Source of the DNA: Eucalyptus grandis
Lineage: Eukaryota; Streptophyta; Magnoliopsida; Myrtales; Myrtaceae
Length of the DNA: 64,000 nucleotides
NCBI RefSeq assembly: GCF_016545825.1
Contig: NC_052618.1
Span: forward strand, 57,838,561-57,902,560
Direction: 5' to 3'
The position numbers and the translations under genes were made by a program. Below the pieces are notes generated by a model. It did no database searches and was not told the DNA's origin. It saw nothing but the letters and a program-made list of their open reading frames with translations. Of this stretch, positions 24,700 to 37,822 are shown piece by piece. How positions within the stretch are numbered: position 1 is the stretch's first letter; each line of letters opens with the position of its first letter.

Positions 24700-25731
24700 G
24701 CCTCTCAAATTCCAAGCCCCAAGACACCTGGAGATACTCCGAACCGGACAGTATCCATTCGAGTCAGCTCGTGGACGATGCTGTATTTTACGCTGAACCA
24801 CAAAATCAATGCACACGAAGCATCCTCCCGCCAATTTGATTAAGAAAAAGAAAAACCGAAAAAGAGAAGAAAAGAAACTATTCCTCCATCTAGTGATGTT
24901 CGTCCTATGCGAGAATTAATAAAACAAATCCTTTTCGTGTCCCTTGCCTTGAAGCAACATATAGAGCATTAAAATTGATAAAAGAGAATAGGACAAATGA
25001 AAATACAGGCTACCTAGGATAGTGGAACAAACGTCGTAGAAAAAGAGCATATAATGCAGTGAAGATGCGATTAAAAGGGAGAATAAGTGCCACTAGAACA
25101 ACATGGCCTAGAAAGGGCAATCGAAAGCCTTGATGTTTTATTTGATAGAACCCGTGACAAATGGTTGGGGCTTTGAGTGCAAGAAAATTTGGGTTGGGGA
25201 TCAATATCTTGTGAGTATCCTCTCCATTTTCTGGCCGGTTTGGACAAAGCAAAGAAAGCAAGCCTTTGAAGGAGAGGAGTCTCCGACCCCTGTAGTTTTT
25301 CGTGACTGGTGCAAAGCTAATGATTTTAGCATAATGGAATTAGGAGCAGATGCAAATGCATTGGTTGCTAATATATGCTTTCTCTCGTGATTAAGTTCTT
25401 TTGAATCTTGACCTCGTTTGTACGTGGGTTTGCGCCCACCTAGCACCCTATGGTGAATTTCTCTCTATCAATGAGTCCTCAGCAAGAGGCACAAATTTAG
25501 AAGCTTCTGGCATCATCCAGCCCCATTGTAATCTGAACTGCTTCCGCTTAGTTGTGGCGCCATCACAGGCACGGCTGCTCCAAGGATTTATCTTCCCCCC
25601 AATTTGTTCGAGTCTCGAAATAGATTAGAAAAGGATAGAATTCTTTCAATCGTTGGATTAGATTTGAATTCCACTCTTTTTTTTCTTTCTCTACTGATCA
25701 GGATGCTCTGGTTTCTAACGTCTTGTGCGTC
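24700..25731. other. Unrecognised gene fragments after the HSF remnant (unit A)
   Basis: Shared with unit B. A minus-strand ORF at 25010-25261 ends with a hydrophobic stretch (PFLGHVVLVALILPFNRIF). Minus-strand 25470-25560 reads PEASKFVPLAE, the start of an exon-like stretch that is longer in unit B (44275-44450); unit A lacks about 64 bases of it. I cannot assign a family. Confidence 0.3.
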
Positions 25732-25855
25732 AAGATGTTGGCTAGGCAGGCTTGTTGAAAAGCAGAATACTTTTTAAGTTTGTGAAGTGGTCCAACCAAT
25801 CGGGTAGAGCACCCTTCAGATGATTTGAACATATCTCTAAACTCTCTAAGCTTGT
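25732..25855. other. Mosaic junction between units A and B
   Basis: 25732-25754 is the exact reverse complement of COA1-like intron 1 at 4833-4855 (23 of 23 bases). It is followed by a minus-strand RLP fragment (25765-25850, matching 10308-10395 in RLP1), which joins directly to COA1-like intron 1 at AGCTTGTTACAAG (4724 onward). The word AGCT is shared by the RLP and intron sequences at the joint. Confidence 0.88.
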
Positions 25856-26217
25856 TACAAGCCCTTCAAAATCTCAAACTAGGCTTGCTGATGGTACTGT
25901 GTTCTGTTCACAATGACAGTTGCCTGCTTCATATAGCAAACTCAGATAATCATGACTTGGCAAGCCTGCCTAGCCAAAATCTTTCGCCCCATAACTGGAA
26001 GGAATTCATTGGGCCAATAGAGAAACTCATGGCCTCAAGATTTTTTGTAGAACCCACGAGAAACTGTACAAAGAAGTCGCCTTGGAGAATTGAGAACTTG
26101 AAAGACTGATATACAAGACAGTATTCCACTTACAGCCACTCCCCATTTACTTAACTAAAAGCCAGACCAGCGGCAGAACCTGCACTGTAGCAGAATGCCA
26201 CATTGCAAATGAAGCTG

Positions 26218-26487
26218 CTAATTTAAAAACCAAAGAGATTCGGCAAACTCACAGTCATCAGGAAATCCAAGGTCCTTGCCTTGCTTATAACAATTGTTGG
26301 TTGGATAATCAACCTCGCGCTCCAATACCAGTTGACAAAAAGGTAAGCATTTAGTGGCGACACACTCATCCAAATGCCGTCCTCCTAACCGTAAGGTCTC
26401 GTTCTTATCATGGCCTTTACATACAGAGGACGGACTAAAATATAAGAATACTGCAATCACCGAGACAGAAATGCTGAGCACAGGCAT
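26218..26487 (-). CDS. Small Cys-containing ORF, copy B, doubtful
   Basis: Counterpart of 5090-5359, 89 codons, still open. One Cys near the C-terminus has become Ser and several other replacements are present. Here there is no downstream COA1-like exon, so it lies in the former intron after exon 1. Most likely non-coding. Confidence 0.12.
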   Translation of the reverse strand: MPVLSISVSVIAVFLYFSPSSVCKGHDKNETLRLGGRHLDECVATKCLPFCQLVLEREVDYPTNNCYKQGKDLGFPDDCEFAESLWFLN

Positions 26488-26582
26488 TCAATCATTCCCA
26501 ATACAGTTGTACACCTCTCTAGCCAATAGAAACGACTATATTACACGGATAAATGAACAAAGTAGGAAATTCACGAACTCAC

Positions 26583-27236
26583 AGCAAAGGCGACAATAGC
26601 GGATGAAAGGGCAAGGAACCCGTACTTTGCCATCCCCTCGGAGATCCCGACGAAGGTATTAGCAATTCCAAACATGATCCTCCACAACAAGGCGCACACC
26701 AACACAGCCGCAGCCCCAACGAGGACCAAGTAATTGCTCCTCAAGAACGACTCCACTTGCAGCCCAATGGCCTCCCGGTATTTGCTAAACGTAGAAAGAA
26801 CCGACATTGTCGGCTTCTCGAAAACCTTCTTCGCGAAACCCCCGTTCCCCGAGCTTTGGAACGAGAAATGCCTGATCCCATAGCAATTCAATCTCAACGG
26901 ACCGAGTCCCACCGTTGAGAAGCTCTTCGACAGAGCCTGGCCCGCCCTAGGAGGGAGCACCTCGGACGCGGCGAGATAACCGAACGCTCTAGACTGGCAC
27001 GAATTCCGCGCGGTGCCGGCGGCCGAGCTCGACGGATAGGAGAGAGGAAACGGGCGGGGGAGAGAAGAAGGAGGGGGCGACGAGGAGCGGGCGGCGGCGG
27101 CGGGATCGACGGCCGCGGTGGCGAAGTGGGAGGAGGAATGCGCGCCGGCGGGGGACGATTTCGGGAGGTGGAGCTGGTGGCGGTGGCGATGCAATGTCAG
27201 AACGCCTTGGAGCAATCGCGAGGAGGGCTTTGACAT
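26583..27236 (-). pseudogene. COA1-like exon 1 only, still open (unit B)
   Basis: The 218-codon exon 1 is complete from ATG at 27236 to the donor GTGAGT after 26583, with presequence and both hydrophobic segments. Changes against unit A fall mostly in the presequence (for example LRLHRHHH to LTLHRHRH); the membrane part is almost unchanged. Exons 2 and 3 are missing because the duplication broke inside intron 1. Reading through the donor gives a stop after VSS, 221 residues. The promoter region is copied too, so a transcript for a truncated membrane protein is possible. Confidence 0.85.
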
Positions 27237-29136
27237 CGTAGAAGGCGATTTATACGGAATCGGAGCTCGAACGCCGCTGCTTCGATGCAGAATTGAAGGA
27301 CGCGAATTTCGCCGGAGACTTGCGAGATCGGAGGAAAGGAAAGGAGGGTAGTTGACGCGAGGGAAGTGCTCCTCCTGGAGGGAAGGCGGAGCGCAGTCGA
27401 TAGCTTGTGATGTTGTACGGTGCAGTCAGCGGTGAGGGAAGACGACGACGACCATTCTTTGATCTCGTCTTCTACGGTTCGAACTTGGGTTTGGGCCGGA
27501 AGAGGCCCAAGCCCAAATTTGAATTCTAAAGCATCCAAAATAGGGGCGGGCGATTCCGGCTTCCGCATAAATATCTACAATTTAAAATCTACCCATTGTA
27601 AAAAGTTCCTTATTTTTGGAACCTAAAATCTATCATGTCATAGATTCCACGATTTATTTAGGTTCCACCTTTATTATAAATCAAATGATTGCAGTGAATC
27701 ATCATTTTTAATGATTTACACTTCCTATCACGACTTATTTTTAAACATATGAAGAATATAAAATATTAATAAAGTAAAAGTCTTGATCATAATATGGAAG
27801 CTCAAACGAGTAGTTCGGAACATCACAAAATCGTGTGGAAACATAAACTAAGAAAAACACAAACTTATTAAATTTTTTTAAATTTGAAATCTACCTTATA
27901 TATTTTGAAATCTGGAACCTGACAAGTTCCAATCGATCTAGTTCTTTGATTTCACGTTCTATTTTGAAATTATACTCACCCTAATTCAACTCTCTTGTGC
28001 TTTGGCTGCCAAAAGCAAGCATCTTTCCACAGAGAGAGGGAGGGAGGGAGGGAGAGAGAGAGAGAGAGAGAGGAATAACAGCCGCTAAATAAAGTTCTCT
28101 TTTGGGTGAAGAAAGTATGATTGTCTTACCAATAGTGGAGACCAATTAGGAGATGTTTCGGCTTATTCTTCAGCCTTTGTTATTTTTCTTTGCATGAACC
28201 CAAGAAGCAAGTTTTGGCAGTTCATGAAGACCTCCGCGTGCCAATTGTTACAAGCTCAATGTATATGCAAGTTTTTGGCAAAAACGCTAGAAGCACCGGT
28301 TTCAAAAAGCGATCAGAAAGAAAAACCCTTCCTTCCAATCCAAGCGTCCTGCTTAGATGAGAACTTGATATGTTAGAAGTTCAAAAAGTGCATTAGGGTG
28401 ACAGAGAGAAGCTCATCAACCATGAAACAAGGAGTCCGGCTCCTCATACTAGCGCACGCTTTGATTTCACAAGATTTGTTTGCATGGATGGAAAGATCAA
28501 CACACCCTGCAAGGTGAAGTCAATTGACAAGTATGCCGACGAAGAGGCGAGGACACAAATGGATCAGAAACTAGCAGCTCCAACGTTGCATTTATGGTTT
28601 AAAAGCTTTGAATTTGGTAGCTCCTCCAATGCTTAATCTTGTTTTGTGGACAGTGAATTACAACTGGCAAGGGCACGACAATCGCAAATTCGACGGTTCA
28701 AACATGATAGGAAATTGAGAATAGACAAAGCCTTATTGCCTTATTAGCAAACGTGAGTGAACACAAAATTGGAGTAACCTATCTAGTTTCGAATCCACTT
28801 GCCTACTTCCCTACCCGTCCCCTCATGATCCAAGAATTAGAGGCCTATTGTTGTTGAGGCCCACTTAAATCTGTCTGTACCAGTAGTCATTAACAGGGAA
28901 GAGACGTTAAGTAGAAATCATATTTTAGCTAAAGAGAGAGAGAGCAGAAAGTAAAGTTCAGCTCGAAAGATATAGTAGAAAGAGTGGTGTTTTGAGAAAT
29001 AGACCTTGCAGAATGCTAATTACATTACATGAATAAGCAAACTTATGGCAAGGAAGATATAATACGAGCACAAGTTCTAAACAAACCCAAAATGAAAAAC
29101 TAAAGGTAGAGGAGAGAGCACAAGATTGCTCAATTC
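27237..29136. other. Copied COA1-like promoter and spacer (unit B)
   Basis: Counterpart of 6109-8011. It contains a (GA)n microsatellite at about 28038-28071. The ORF seen at 7306-7638 in A is broken here. No gene. Confidence 0.45.
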
Positions 29137-32100
29137 TTACACGCTTCTTGACAATCTCAGTCTCTGCAACTTGGCTACCTTCACTACTATAGCCACATAT
29201 GCCTTGTGTGCTTTGCCCGACCCGCAAAGATGAAATACGCTCGTCTCCAATCCTTCTTGAACTGCAAAACACCGAAAAGCCCCAAACCCAATCGCAAATC
29301 CAAGCATTACGATTGCATAGAACAACATCCGATCAAGCTTATCCTCTTCATGTGTATCTTCGGGTGAGGGATTTTCTGTGGTTGAGGCGTCTCGGCGTTG
29401 AGGCATTTGTTTCTCAAAAGATCACCACAGAGTAGAGGATTGCCGGCATAAATGGAAGGATCGTCGAGTGTTTGGATTTGATTCCCTTTTGGAATCTACC
29501 CCATAAGGTCGTTTTGTGACAAGTTGTGGTGAGCTTGGGATGTTAACGCTGAAATGCCTTGCGGAATTGTCCCCGAAAGGTGGTTGTTTGAAAGATCAAG
29601 AGACTCGAGTGATGTCATGTTCCCAATGCAAATGGGAATATTTCCGGAGAGATGGTTGTAAGACAAGTTCAAGCCATGCAATCCTGAGAGGAAAGAAAGT
29701 TCTTCGGGAATTGACCCGTTCAAAAAGTTGCTCGAGAGATCCAAATTGACCATGAGTTGTAGAACAATTTTGGTGTACTCATTATATCTTCCCTTCAAGA
29801 TCTCAACCACGTGCTGTTGATCCCAATACAAACTACTTAATTCAGACAAGGAACTTATATCTTGTATAGGAGTCACGGCCACAGATCCAAACGGATTGCT
29901 TTGTTTCAAGTTGCTTTGTTTCAAGTTGATCATGCTGCTCATATTGCCAAGACAATGTGGGATTGCTCCCGTTAAATTGTTCACTGCCATGTCTAATATT
30001 GTCAATCCTGAAAGTGAGTAGAGTTGCGGAGGGATGCTGCCGACAAACCTATTCTCTCGTAGCCTCAGGATCAACAAGGACTGAAAGCTTTCGTCAAACC
30101 ATGTAGGAATGCTTCCGAAGAAGTTATTCTCACCAAGGTCTAAAATTACCAGACTCCAGTGCAATAATCTAAAGCTTGAGGAAGCTCCCCATTAAGACGG
30201 TTTCTATTCAAGTGTAGGGTGTTAAGGTGGGGCAATGATCCAAGTGAGCTAGGAATTACTCCGGACAACTTATTGAATGACAAAGTCAAGAATGATAAAG
30301 AACCCTTCCAACAATCTGGAATACTACCAGATAGGCTATTATTGGCAAGATTTAAATCAATCAACTCCATGTTGCATAATGATGACGGTAGAGTACCACT
30401 GATTAGGTTGTCATTGAGATACAGAGTACGTACCTGGTACATAATACCAATATCTGTTGGAAGAGAACCGGAGATCAAGTTGTGGGAGAGATCTAAATAG
30501 GAACAGTTAGTAGACATGATGGGCAAGGGGCCAGTAATCTGATTGTAAGATAGATCGAGCCAGGAAAACGTCAAGTTGGCTGACCATTTTGGCAAGGTAA
30601 TCTGATTGTGAGATAGATCGAGCAAGGAAAACGTCAAGTTGGCTAACCAATTTGGTAAGAGCCCAAAAAAGGAAGCATTGGAGAGTCCGATATATGTGGC
30701 GTTCACTTGTGTCCAAATCCATCGGGGAACTTTAGCTTCGAATTTACAAGAGCTCATCAAAATAATTTCTAGTTGGAAAGGGGGTATCCAGCTAGGTTTT
30801 GCCTTAAAACTCAAGTTATTATTGTCATCGATGACCAACTCCTTGAGCCTTGACAAATTAGAAAAATGGATTTCGGTAATCACACCTTCTAAAAGATTAC
30901 TGTAAAGAATCAACTCTTGCAAAGCCCCCAATTTCCCTAATGACTCAGGGATATGCCCCCCCAATTGATTATTAGAAAGATCTAATGATCTTAATGATGA
31001 CAACCGACCTATTGATGGTGGAATGGTCCCATTCAATCTATTACCCGAAAGACCTAGTGTTTCCAAGTTTGACAATGATCCAATGACACTAGGGATTGGA
31101 CCGGAGAAGAAATTGTCGAAAAACATGATATTTTTTAAGCTTGTGAAGTGCTCCAACCAGTCGGGCAGAGCACCTTTAAGATGATTTGAAGATATCTCTA
31201 GACTCTCTAAGCTATTCTCGATGAGTCCCGATGAATTTCCTTGGGTTATCGAAATCTCTTCTCCGATTTGGTTATAACTCAAATGCAATGACTTGAGGTA
31301 CCACATGTTCTTTAAGAATGAGAATAAGCCTCCTTCAATGCAGTCAAAAGCATTTTCCTCGAGATTGAGATGAGCAAGGCTTGTAAACTTGTCAAACCAC
31401 ATGGGAATTGATGAGTTGAAAGAGTTCCTTGAAAGATCAAGTTGCTGAAGGGAAGTCATGTTTTGAAACAAAGTGCTTGGGATGGGACCTTCAAAAAGAT
31501 TATACGAAAGATCGAGGTATTGAAGATGAACAAGAGAAGTAGAATTGGCCAAGTGATTAGAAGACATATGAAAATAATCTAATCCACAACCTGATAAACT
31601 CAAATGCGATAAAGCTGGGAGCGTGCTGATCACCTGCATGAGGACTCTTTTGTTCGCAATCATTGAGCCACTTAGGTCGAGGTACTTTAGTGATTGAAGA
31701 TGAGAAACCCACAGGATATCATCCACAACCAAATTTTCATATCTATTATGAAGATCGAGGACTTCCAACTTGGTGAGATTTCCCAATTGTTGAGGAACCG
31801 TTCCATGGAAGTTGGTAAACGATAGATTGAGGTACCTCAATTGTTCAATTGAACCGATGAATTCAGGTATTCTTCCATGATTGGAATTGATCCCGCTTAA
31901 GTCCAAATGGTTCAAGTATCTCAAGCGGAGTAAAGAAGAGTTCAACTCACCACGAGCCAGGAGAAGCTTTGCAGCCATGCGAAAATAAGGTTTCGTCTTT
32001 TGTTGGTTGGGGTAATAATTGGAGATTGATGACATGGCCATATACTCTATCACAAATCACTCCTTCCCACTTGCAGCAATCTTTGCCTTCCCATGAAGAA

Positions 32101-32291
32101 AGCAAGCTAGACGGATCTATGAGGCTTCGTCGAAACTGGAGCAAAGCCTCTCTTTCTTGTTCTCTGCAAATAGACGTTGAATTGTTACAAAAGCACAAAC
32201 CTAAATTATCTAAAACAAGTAATAGAGTTACTAGTGTGAGCACTTGGGAACAATATCTCCCCATGAGCAATGAGAGAGAGGATGAATTCAT
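29137..32291 (-). pseudogene. RLP2: EIX-type LRR receptor-like protein, heavily broken (unit B)
   Basis: Same architecture as RLP1: signal peptide and SICREQEREALLQFRR N-cap, LRRs, transmembrane segment (MLFYAIVMLGFAIGF), short tail. Lesions against RLP3: a 5-base loss near 32006 after QPTKDET, a 2-base gain near 30155 (DYCTG then out of frame), TAG at 29496-29498 in place of the Gln codon of LMGQIPKG, and at least three more small indels between 29200 and 29360 that scramble the part after the transmembrane helix. The longest intact piece is 635 codons (32053-30146). The 69-bp array has two copies. Certainly not coding for a normal receptor. Confidence 0.92.
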
Positions 32292-32335
32292 GTTTTAGAG
32301 TGGAGATTTTGAGGGTCCTCTAATCAAACCCAAAT

Positions 32336-32344
32336 CATTTATAG
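32336..32344 (-). promoter_or_regulatory. TATA box of RLP2
   Basis: CTATAAATG on the minus strand, about 45 bases before the RLP2 ATG, as in RLP1 and RLP3. Confidence 0.55.
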
Positions 32345-32734
32345 AGAAGGGCAGGGACAGATTTCTTTTTTAACGTGACAAGTTGTGGTTTCGTACATGC
32401 ACCTTATGTCCATGCATGTGTATCATGTATATGTAGCGCATTTAAGGTCCACATATGATAGTCGTCATCGGGGAGAAAAGGCTCCCATTCTTGCAGTTGG
32501 AGTTCATAAATTGATGACCAGACCCCATCTAGACGAGACATCCCCGTCAACTTGGAAGAAAAAGCAGCGCCATTACGGAGATTGCGGACAAGCCCGTCCA
32601 ATATTTTGCAGTGGTGGTCTTGAATAAAGTCAAGTCTTTTGGGTCCATGTCATTATTCATATCAAGGTCGTTTCTCGGTCTACATTGCGAGTTTCTAAAG
32701 ACACCATCTTTTTACGTTTTTATCTTAACTAGAT

Positions 32735-33750
32735 TACCAACTCTAGAACAATGATGCTACTGGTCTTCTTGCTCATAAGGATGACGGTAATGTACCATTC
32801 ATTAGGATTTGACGGAGACACAATAGAAGAGGTAGAGAGATTTAAACTGTCGGAGAGATCTTAATCAAAACCGCTAAAAGGTACATATATTGGATAAGGG
32901 CGTGGTAATTTGAGTGTGAGACAAATCAAGCCACAAAGTTCACATGTTGGCTGACCATATAGGCGAAGCCTCCAAAATGGAGGCATTGCAGAGAGAGAAG
33001 CCATGGTCCTCCACTTGCGTCTGCGTCCATTGTGGAAATGTCAATCCAGTTGGGATTTGCCTTAGAAGTCGGCCTTAGAAGTCGGGTAATTATCGCTAAT
33101 ATCCAAATACTACAGGCTAGACCTAGTTGAAGTGGAGTGTGGATCGCTTGGGCATAGGGAGCAAAATATCGGATCGCGGAACGTCATCCGTGCCAAACGA
33201 CAGGGGTAGACTTCTTTTAATCATGTAATTAGTATCATACATGATTTTGCAGTAACGACAAAGATAATATAGGCAGTATAATGTGTTTCTAACGTATCAT
33301 GTTCAAACAAGAATTATTATTTAAATTGTGTTTTCAATTACAAAAAAAAATTAGCATGAAAAATATATCTCAAATAAATAATAAAGATTAGTACATTGAA
33401 ACTTCTGAAATGCTCATTTTAGTATATGGATGCATTCTCATCTCAGATGATACTCTGTGTACCTAGGATTTACGGGCCGTGTGAGAGACGAATGCATACA
33501 TCTAGCATATTGAGTAATTGTCGTGTGAGAGGCAAATGCATACGTGTTCCTTTCAATCAAAGTTCATGAAAATGAAAGTCCACGCATAACTCCAAGTCGA
33601 GTCAATATTTACCACTTTTTAAAGTTCATGAAAATGAAAACCCACCAATAACTCCAAGTCAAAGTCAATGTTTATGACATTTCAGAATAATAACTTACTT
33701 CATCTTTAGAGCTAGTCCAGTATTCTTGTTTATTTCCGCTTTTGCGACGT
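32735..33750 (-). pseudogene. RLP relic plus flank (unit B)
   Basis: Counterpart of 13330-14350. It follows the RLP2 promoter directly because the AT-rich block is absent. A short duplication (CCTTAGAAGTCGG twice near 33060-33085) is specific to this copy. Confidence 0.68.
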
Positions 33751-35879
33751 AGTAAGTCCAATAGAGTAGTAGTCATGTCTCACATAATCAGAATCATAGC
33801 TGGAAACAGTTGAAACCGGGAGGCATTTGCCTTTGCCTACTGCTATAAGCTTATAACACCGACTCATACCATATCATTTACCTATGGCTGAACGAGTGTC
33901 CATTTTGATTTGGTTGCATTTATTTCTTTTTTCCATAAGTAAATATCGTGTATTCGCAAAACTCCAGCAACTGTGGGAGGACAAACTGTTTTACTACCCT
34001 CTGCATTTATGCAAAAGCTTCATTCTCCCCTTTTTTGTTAAAAAAGATTAAATCTAGATTTGCGAGACTTTTCAATAACATGTAATTAATGAATTAATCG
34101 CTCGAAACACAAAAGCAAGTCACAGAAACTTTTAGACTTTCTACTCAACAAATAAAGAGTTAATTCTGACAGACTACACTTGTGGAGAGATTTCGTTATG
34201 TACACGCATTCTGTTATTATGACATGTAAAAACCGCCATTTGAATGTCAATTGTAGGTAAGGTAACACTGGTAATCCACGTATAACTCCAGATAAAGTGA
34301 ACATTCTCTCTCTCTCTCTTTCTCTACATAAAAAAAGAACTTCCCTAACGATACGTGTCGATGTCGCGATCAATTCTTAAAATATTTTGATCGCATCCTA
34401 ATAAAAAAGAACTTAACAATGAAACATTTTATCAATTGGATTGAGCAATAAAACAAAGGCAATGTAGTGTCTATCATAAGATTATTACGGTAAATTTATA
34501 GAAAGAAAATGGCTCATTTTTTACCTTAATTACATCATTTTCATTCAACTGATAAAGTTTCTAGCTTTTTGCATTGTAGTCGAGAACTTAGAATTAACAA
34601 GAACATACATCAAATGCTTCGGACTAATTACTTCGCATGAATTTCCAAGCTTCTGTTATTCTGAAAGTGCTTCAATAGTTTTGCATCAAGAGCAGAAAGG
34701 ATTGGCCTCAACTGTTTCATCTGATAATGGACATGAACATTGTTGGATCCTCGCTCGAGCGGTTCCACCCTAAGCTTCTCATTGTTAAGAAGGTGCCTTC
34801 GGTATTGGTACCTTAGACAGGAAGCACTTGAATAAAGCATGTGCCAGAGAGAGAGAGAGAGATACATTGGCACTTCAACACCACAAATATTTATGCTTTT
34901 CCACAAACACATAGAATGGCCTCTACAGCAGGCTCATGCTTATCCTTCTTCCTGTCATCACTAAGCATGACTGAATCAATTCAATTAAGCTCTTCTCCTG
35001 GCTCTGCTTCCTATTAATGTCGAAATATCTCGAGCTTGAGTTTGAAGTGAAAGTCTACATTCATATAAGAGATTTTCTATTTGGAAATTCGATGGACAAA
35101 TAAGCAATAAATTTAAAAACTTAAAAGTAAAGTCCAAGTTGGATTAAGTTTTAGAACAAATTAGGGATATCAACTTTCCAAGTTTGGGTTGGATTCGGCA
35201 AGGCCTACAGTTCCACGTTTAATATATAAAATAAGCAAATCTCTTTTGGGAGTCAGCCTTGTTGATTTGCCGTTCATGGAGAGTTCCCGGGTCTGTCGAA
35301 TTCTCATACCATTGTTGGAGAATAATTCGTGAATTAAGTCTCATTAAGTTGGTGTTCAAGCCGTGAAATCATGCAGTAAGATTTGGATATTTCTTTGTGA
35401 TATTGAGAAATATTTCGTGAGAAATTGTGAAGAATAAACATTATTGAGTTTAATTAGAAAAAAATATTTAAAAAATAATAAAATTTGTCCATATCAACGC
35501 CGGCCATGCCATGTAGGATGACTAGCATCCACATCAGAGAATTCCGGCCAAGATGGACTCAATTGGCTAAAAGTGAAAAAGTTTATGACTTAATTGGTAA
35601 AATTAAAAGGTTTAGGACTAAGTTGACAAAAGTACAATAGGTTTATGATTTTTGGACAATTTTCCCACATTTTCATGTACCTATCCTTCCTTTGATTTCT
35701 GAAATGTGTCAAGTTGGAAGATTATTCGAGTGATTTGACAATGATGGCGAGCTATAGTAGTGAGCAGCTTTTAAATCGCTTTTCTAGTTTCTCCATTTAG
35801 AGTTCATGGAATGCAAAATGCATTTTTCCATAAGTCGAATTTCAAGGATACTAAAACCTATACTACATTAAAGAAAAAT
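33751..35879. other. Conserved spacer with an unrecognised ORF (unit B)
   Basis: A minus-strand ORF at 34628-34912 contains LRYQYRRHLLNNEKLRVEP and later KLLKHFQNNRSLEIHAK. It recurs in unit C (56198-56479) with few changes but is deleted in unit A. It reads like an exon remnant; I recognise no family. A CT run lies near 34305-34323. Confidence 0.35.
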
Positions 35880-36400
35880 TCGCCAACATAAATCGTGATG
35901 GGTCTATGATGCATTGTCTAAGTTGGAGCAAAGCCTCTCCTTTTTGCTCTCTGCAAATGGAAGTTGAGCTTTAGAGAAGCAAACGCATGAATTATATAAA
36001 AAGACCAATAGAGTTACAAGTGAAAGGACTTGAGAAAAATATCTCCCCATGAGCAACAAGGGATGGTCTCGCAGGCAGAGAACAAATTTATGCTTTAGAG
36101 AGTGGGGGTTTAAGGATCCTCTAATTAAATCCTAATCAATTATAGAGAAGCAGGGGGGAGATTTTTCTTTCAATGTGACAAGTTGGGGTTCCAAACATGC
36201 ACCTTATGTGGATGCATGTGTGCCATCTCGAAGGATGTATGTGTACTGTGTAGCACATGTAAGGTCCATGTATCATAATCACTGTCCAAGAAGAGAAGGC
36301 ACATCAATTCTTGCAATTAGAGTTTGTCAATTGATGACTAGGCCCCATCCAAAGGACATAATTCAACCTCTAGAAATTAGTCCAAGTGAAAAGCAGCTCC
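35880..36400 (-). pseudogene. 5' end of a second, decayed RLP (unit B)
   Basis: Counterpart of 16218-16660 with the N-cap words still readable on the minus strand (35920-35970), a frameshift in the signal-peptide part, and the RLP-type promoter up to about 36350. Confidence 0.7.
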
Positions 36401-37790
36401 ACTAAGGAGATAGTGGAGAATTACACTTAATTTATGCAGTGTCGTACATGGACTAAGTCAAGTCTTAGGGGTTAATAATTGTTTCTCTATATAAATGCAT
36501 GCTTATAATAGTACCGCTCAATTTAAGTTATGATTTTTACTAAATTATCAATTTCGAAATAATGATCTTAATTAGTCTTGTTGCTTGTGCAACGCACATG
36601 AATATGTTGGTCATTGCTCGCAACACAATAGAAAACACCATCGAAAAATATATTGCGATTACTTTCACAACATCACAAATGTAATTATTTTCTGAATTCT
36701 TCCCCCACAACACCTAGTTAAACTTGAGTTTGCTTTGCCCATAAAAACTCTCGATAAATGATGATTTTGACCTTAGAAAACATAAACGGTTCAATCTGTA
36801 AAAGAACTTTCTCTATGTAGGCTTTTCTTTCAATAGAAAGATATAATTTGATTCTTCAGTTGTGCGTTTAGTGTTTCCCATGGGTGTAAATCACTAAACA
36901 AATAGTGATGGTAATAAAGCAAGGGATCATTTGCGCAATTCATGTGCAGCAAGTGAAAAGGTCATAGGACCATTCCAACATATAAACCACACTAAGAAAC
37001 TCAGAGCTATCAAAAAATAAAATAAGAGAAAAATCCGCCCAAGAAAAAAGAATCAGACCGCGTGTGTATCTTATTTTATAGTATAAAAAAAGGTCTGACA
37101 ACGAGTAGGGATAAACATTCAATATCACTGCTAAAAGCATTTAAAAACAAAAAACAAACAGAATCTAACCACCGACTATGTTGTAAAGGAAAATGTAGCA
37201 TCAGGCTTTGGATGGATAATGACATGAGAAGGATTGAGGAATTCAAACTCAATAAACAGTTCAAATCTTCCATAGACTCAAAACCCGTGCAACCAATTGA
37301 TAATGAGTTATAATGCAGTAACGTTTATCAGAGATAAAGCCTAGTTTAGATTGGAGAACAGCATGGTTGTTTTTTACCGCGGAGATCAAAGGTCACTAAC
37401 GAAGGGGAAGATAAGAGAAGCTAAGGATCGTATCTTGTCATCAATTTTGATACTCGTAGATTGGAATCAATCAAGAGGCCTTTGAGCCTAAGAAACAAAG
37501 AAAAATCAAGGTAAAATATAAACATACTCGAAGGAAGAAACGCAGTTTTGGCAAATTACTTCGACGAGTTTCTAGGATAGATGGGACGATCATAAACTGC
37601 AACATTCCTCGTTAAGGAAGCAAGTAGTTGCGCAGAAAACCCACGACCCGATGTACTTTAGAAACCAACTTGTGATCAAGTAAACTTAAGTAATTTAAGA
37701 TGTTGGTGAGGTTAAATTCAGATTCTACACAGAGGCCGACAATACATAAGCTTCCAGGCAAACTCATCCTGTGCAAACTTTGAGAACCGG

Positions 37791-37822
<32 letters not shown>

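Larger units (their letters stand above)
4722..25735. repeat. Segmental duplication unit A (parental unit)
   Basis: The sequence from COA1-like intron 1 (about 4722) to about 25735 recurs in order and orientation as unit B and, up to about 18825, as unit C. Unit A is the longest because it carries the 1.4 kb AT-rich block (11851-13253) and the MITE (23288-24255), both absent from B. It is more diverged from B and C than those are from each other. Confidence 0.9.
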
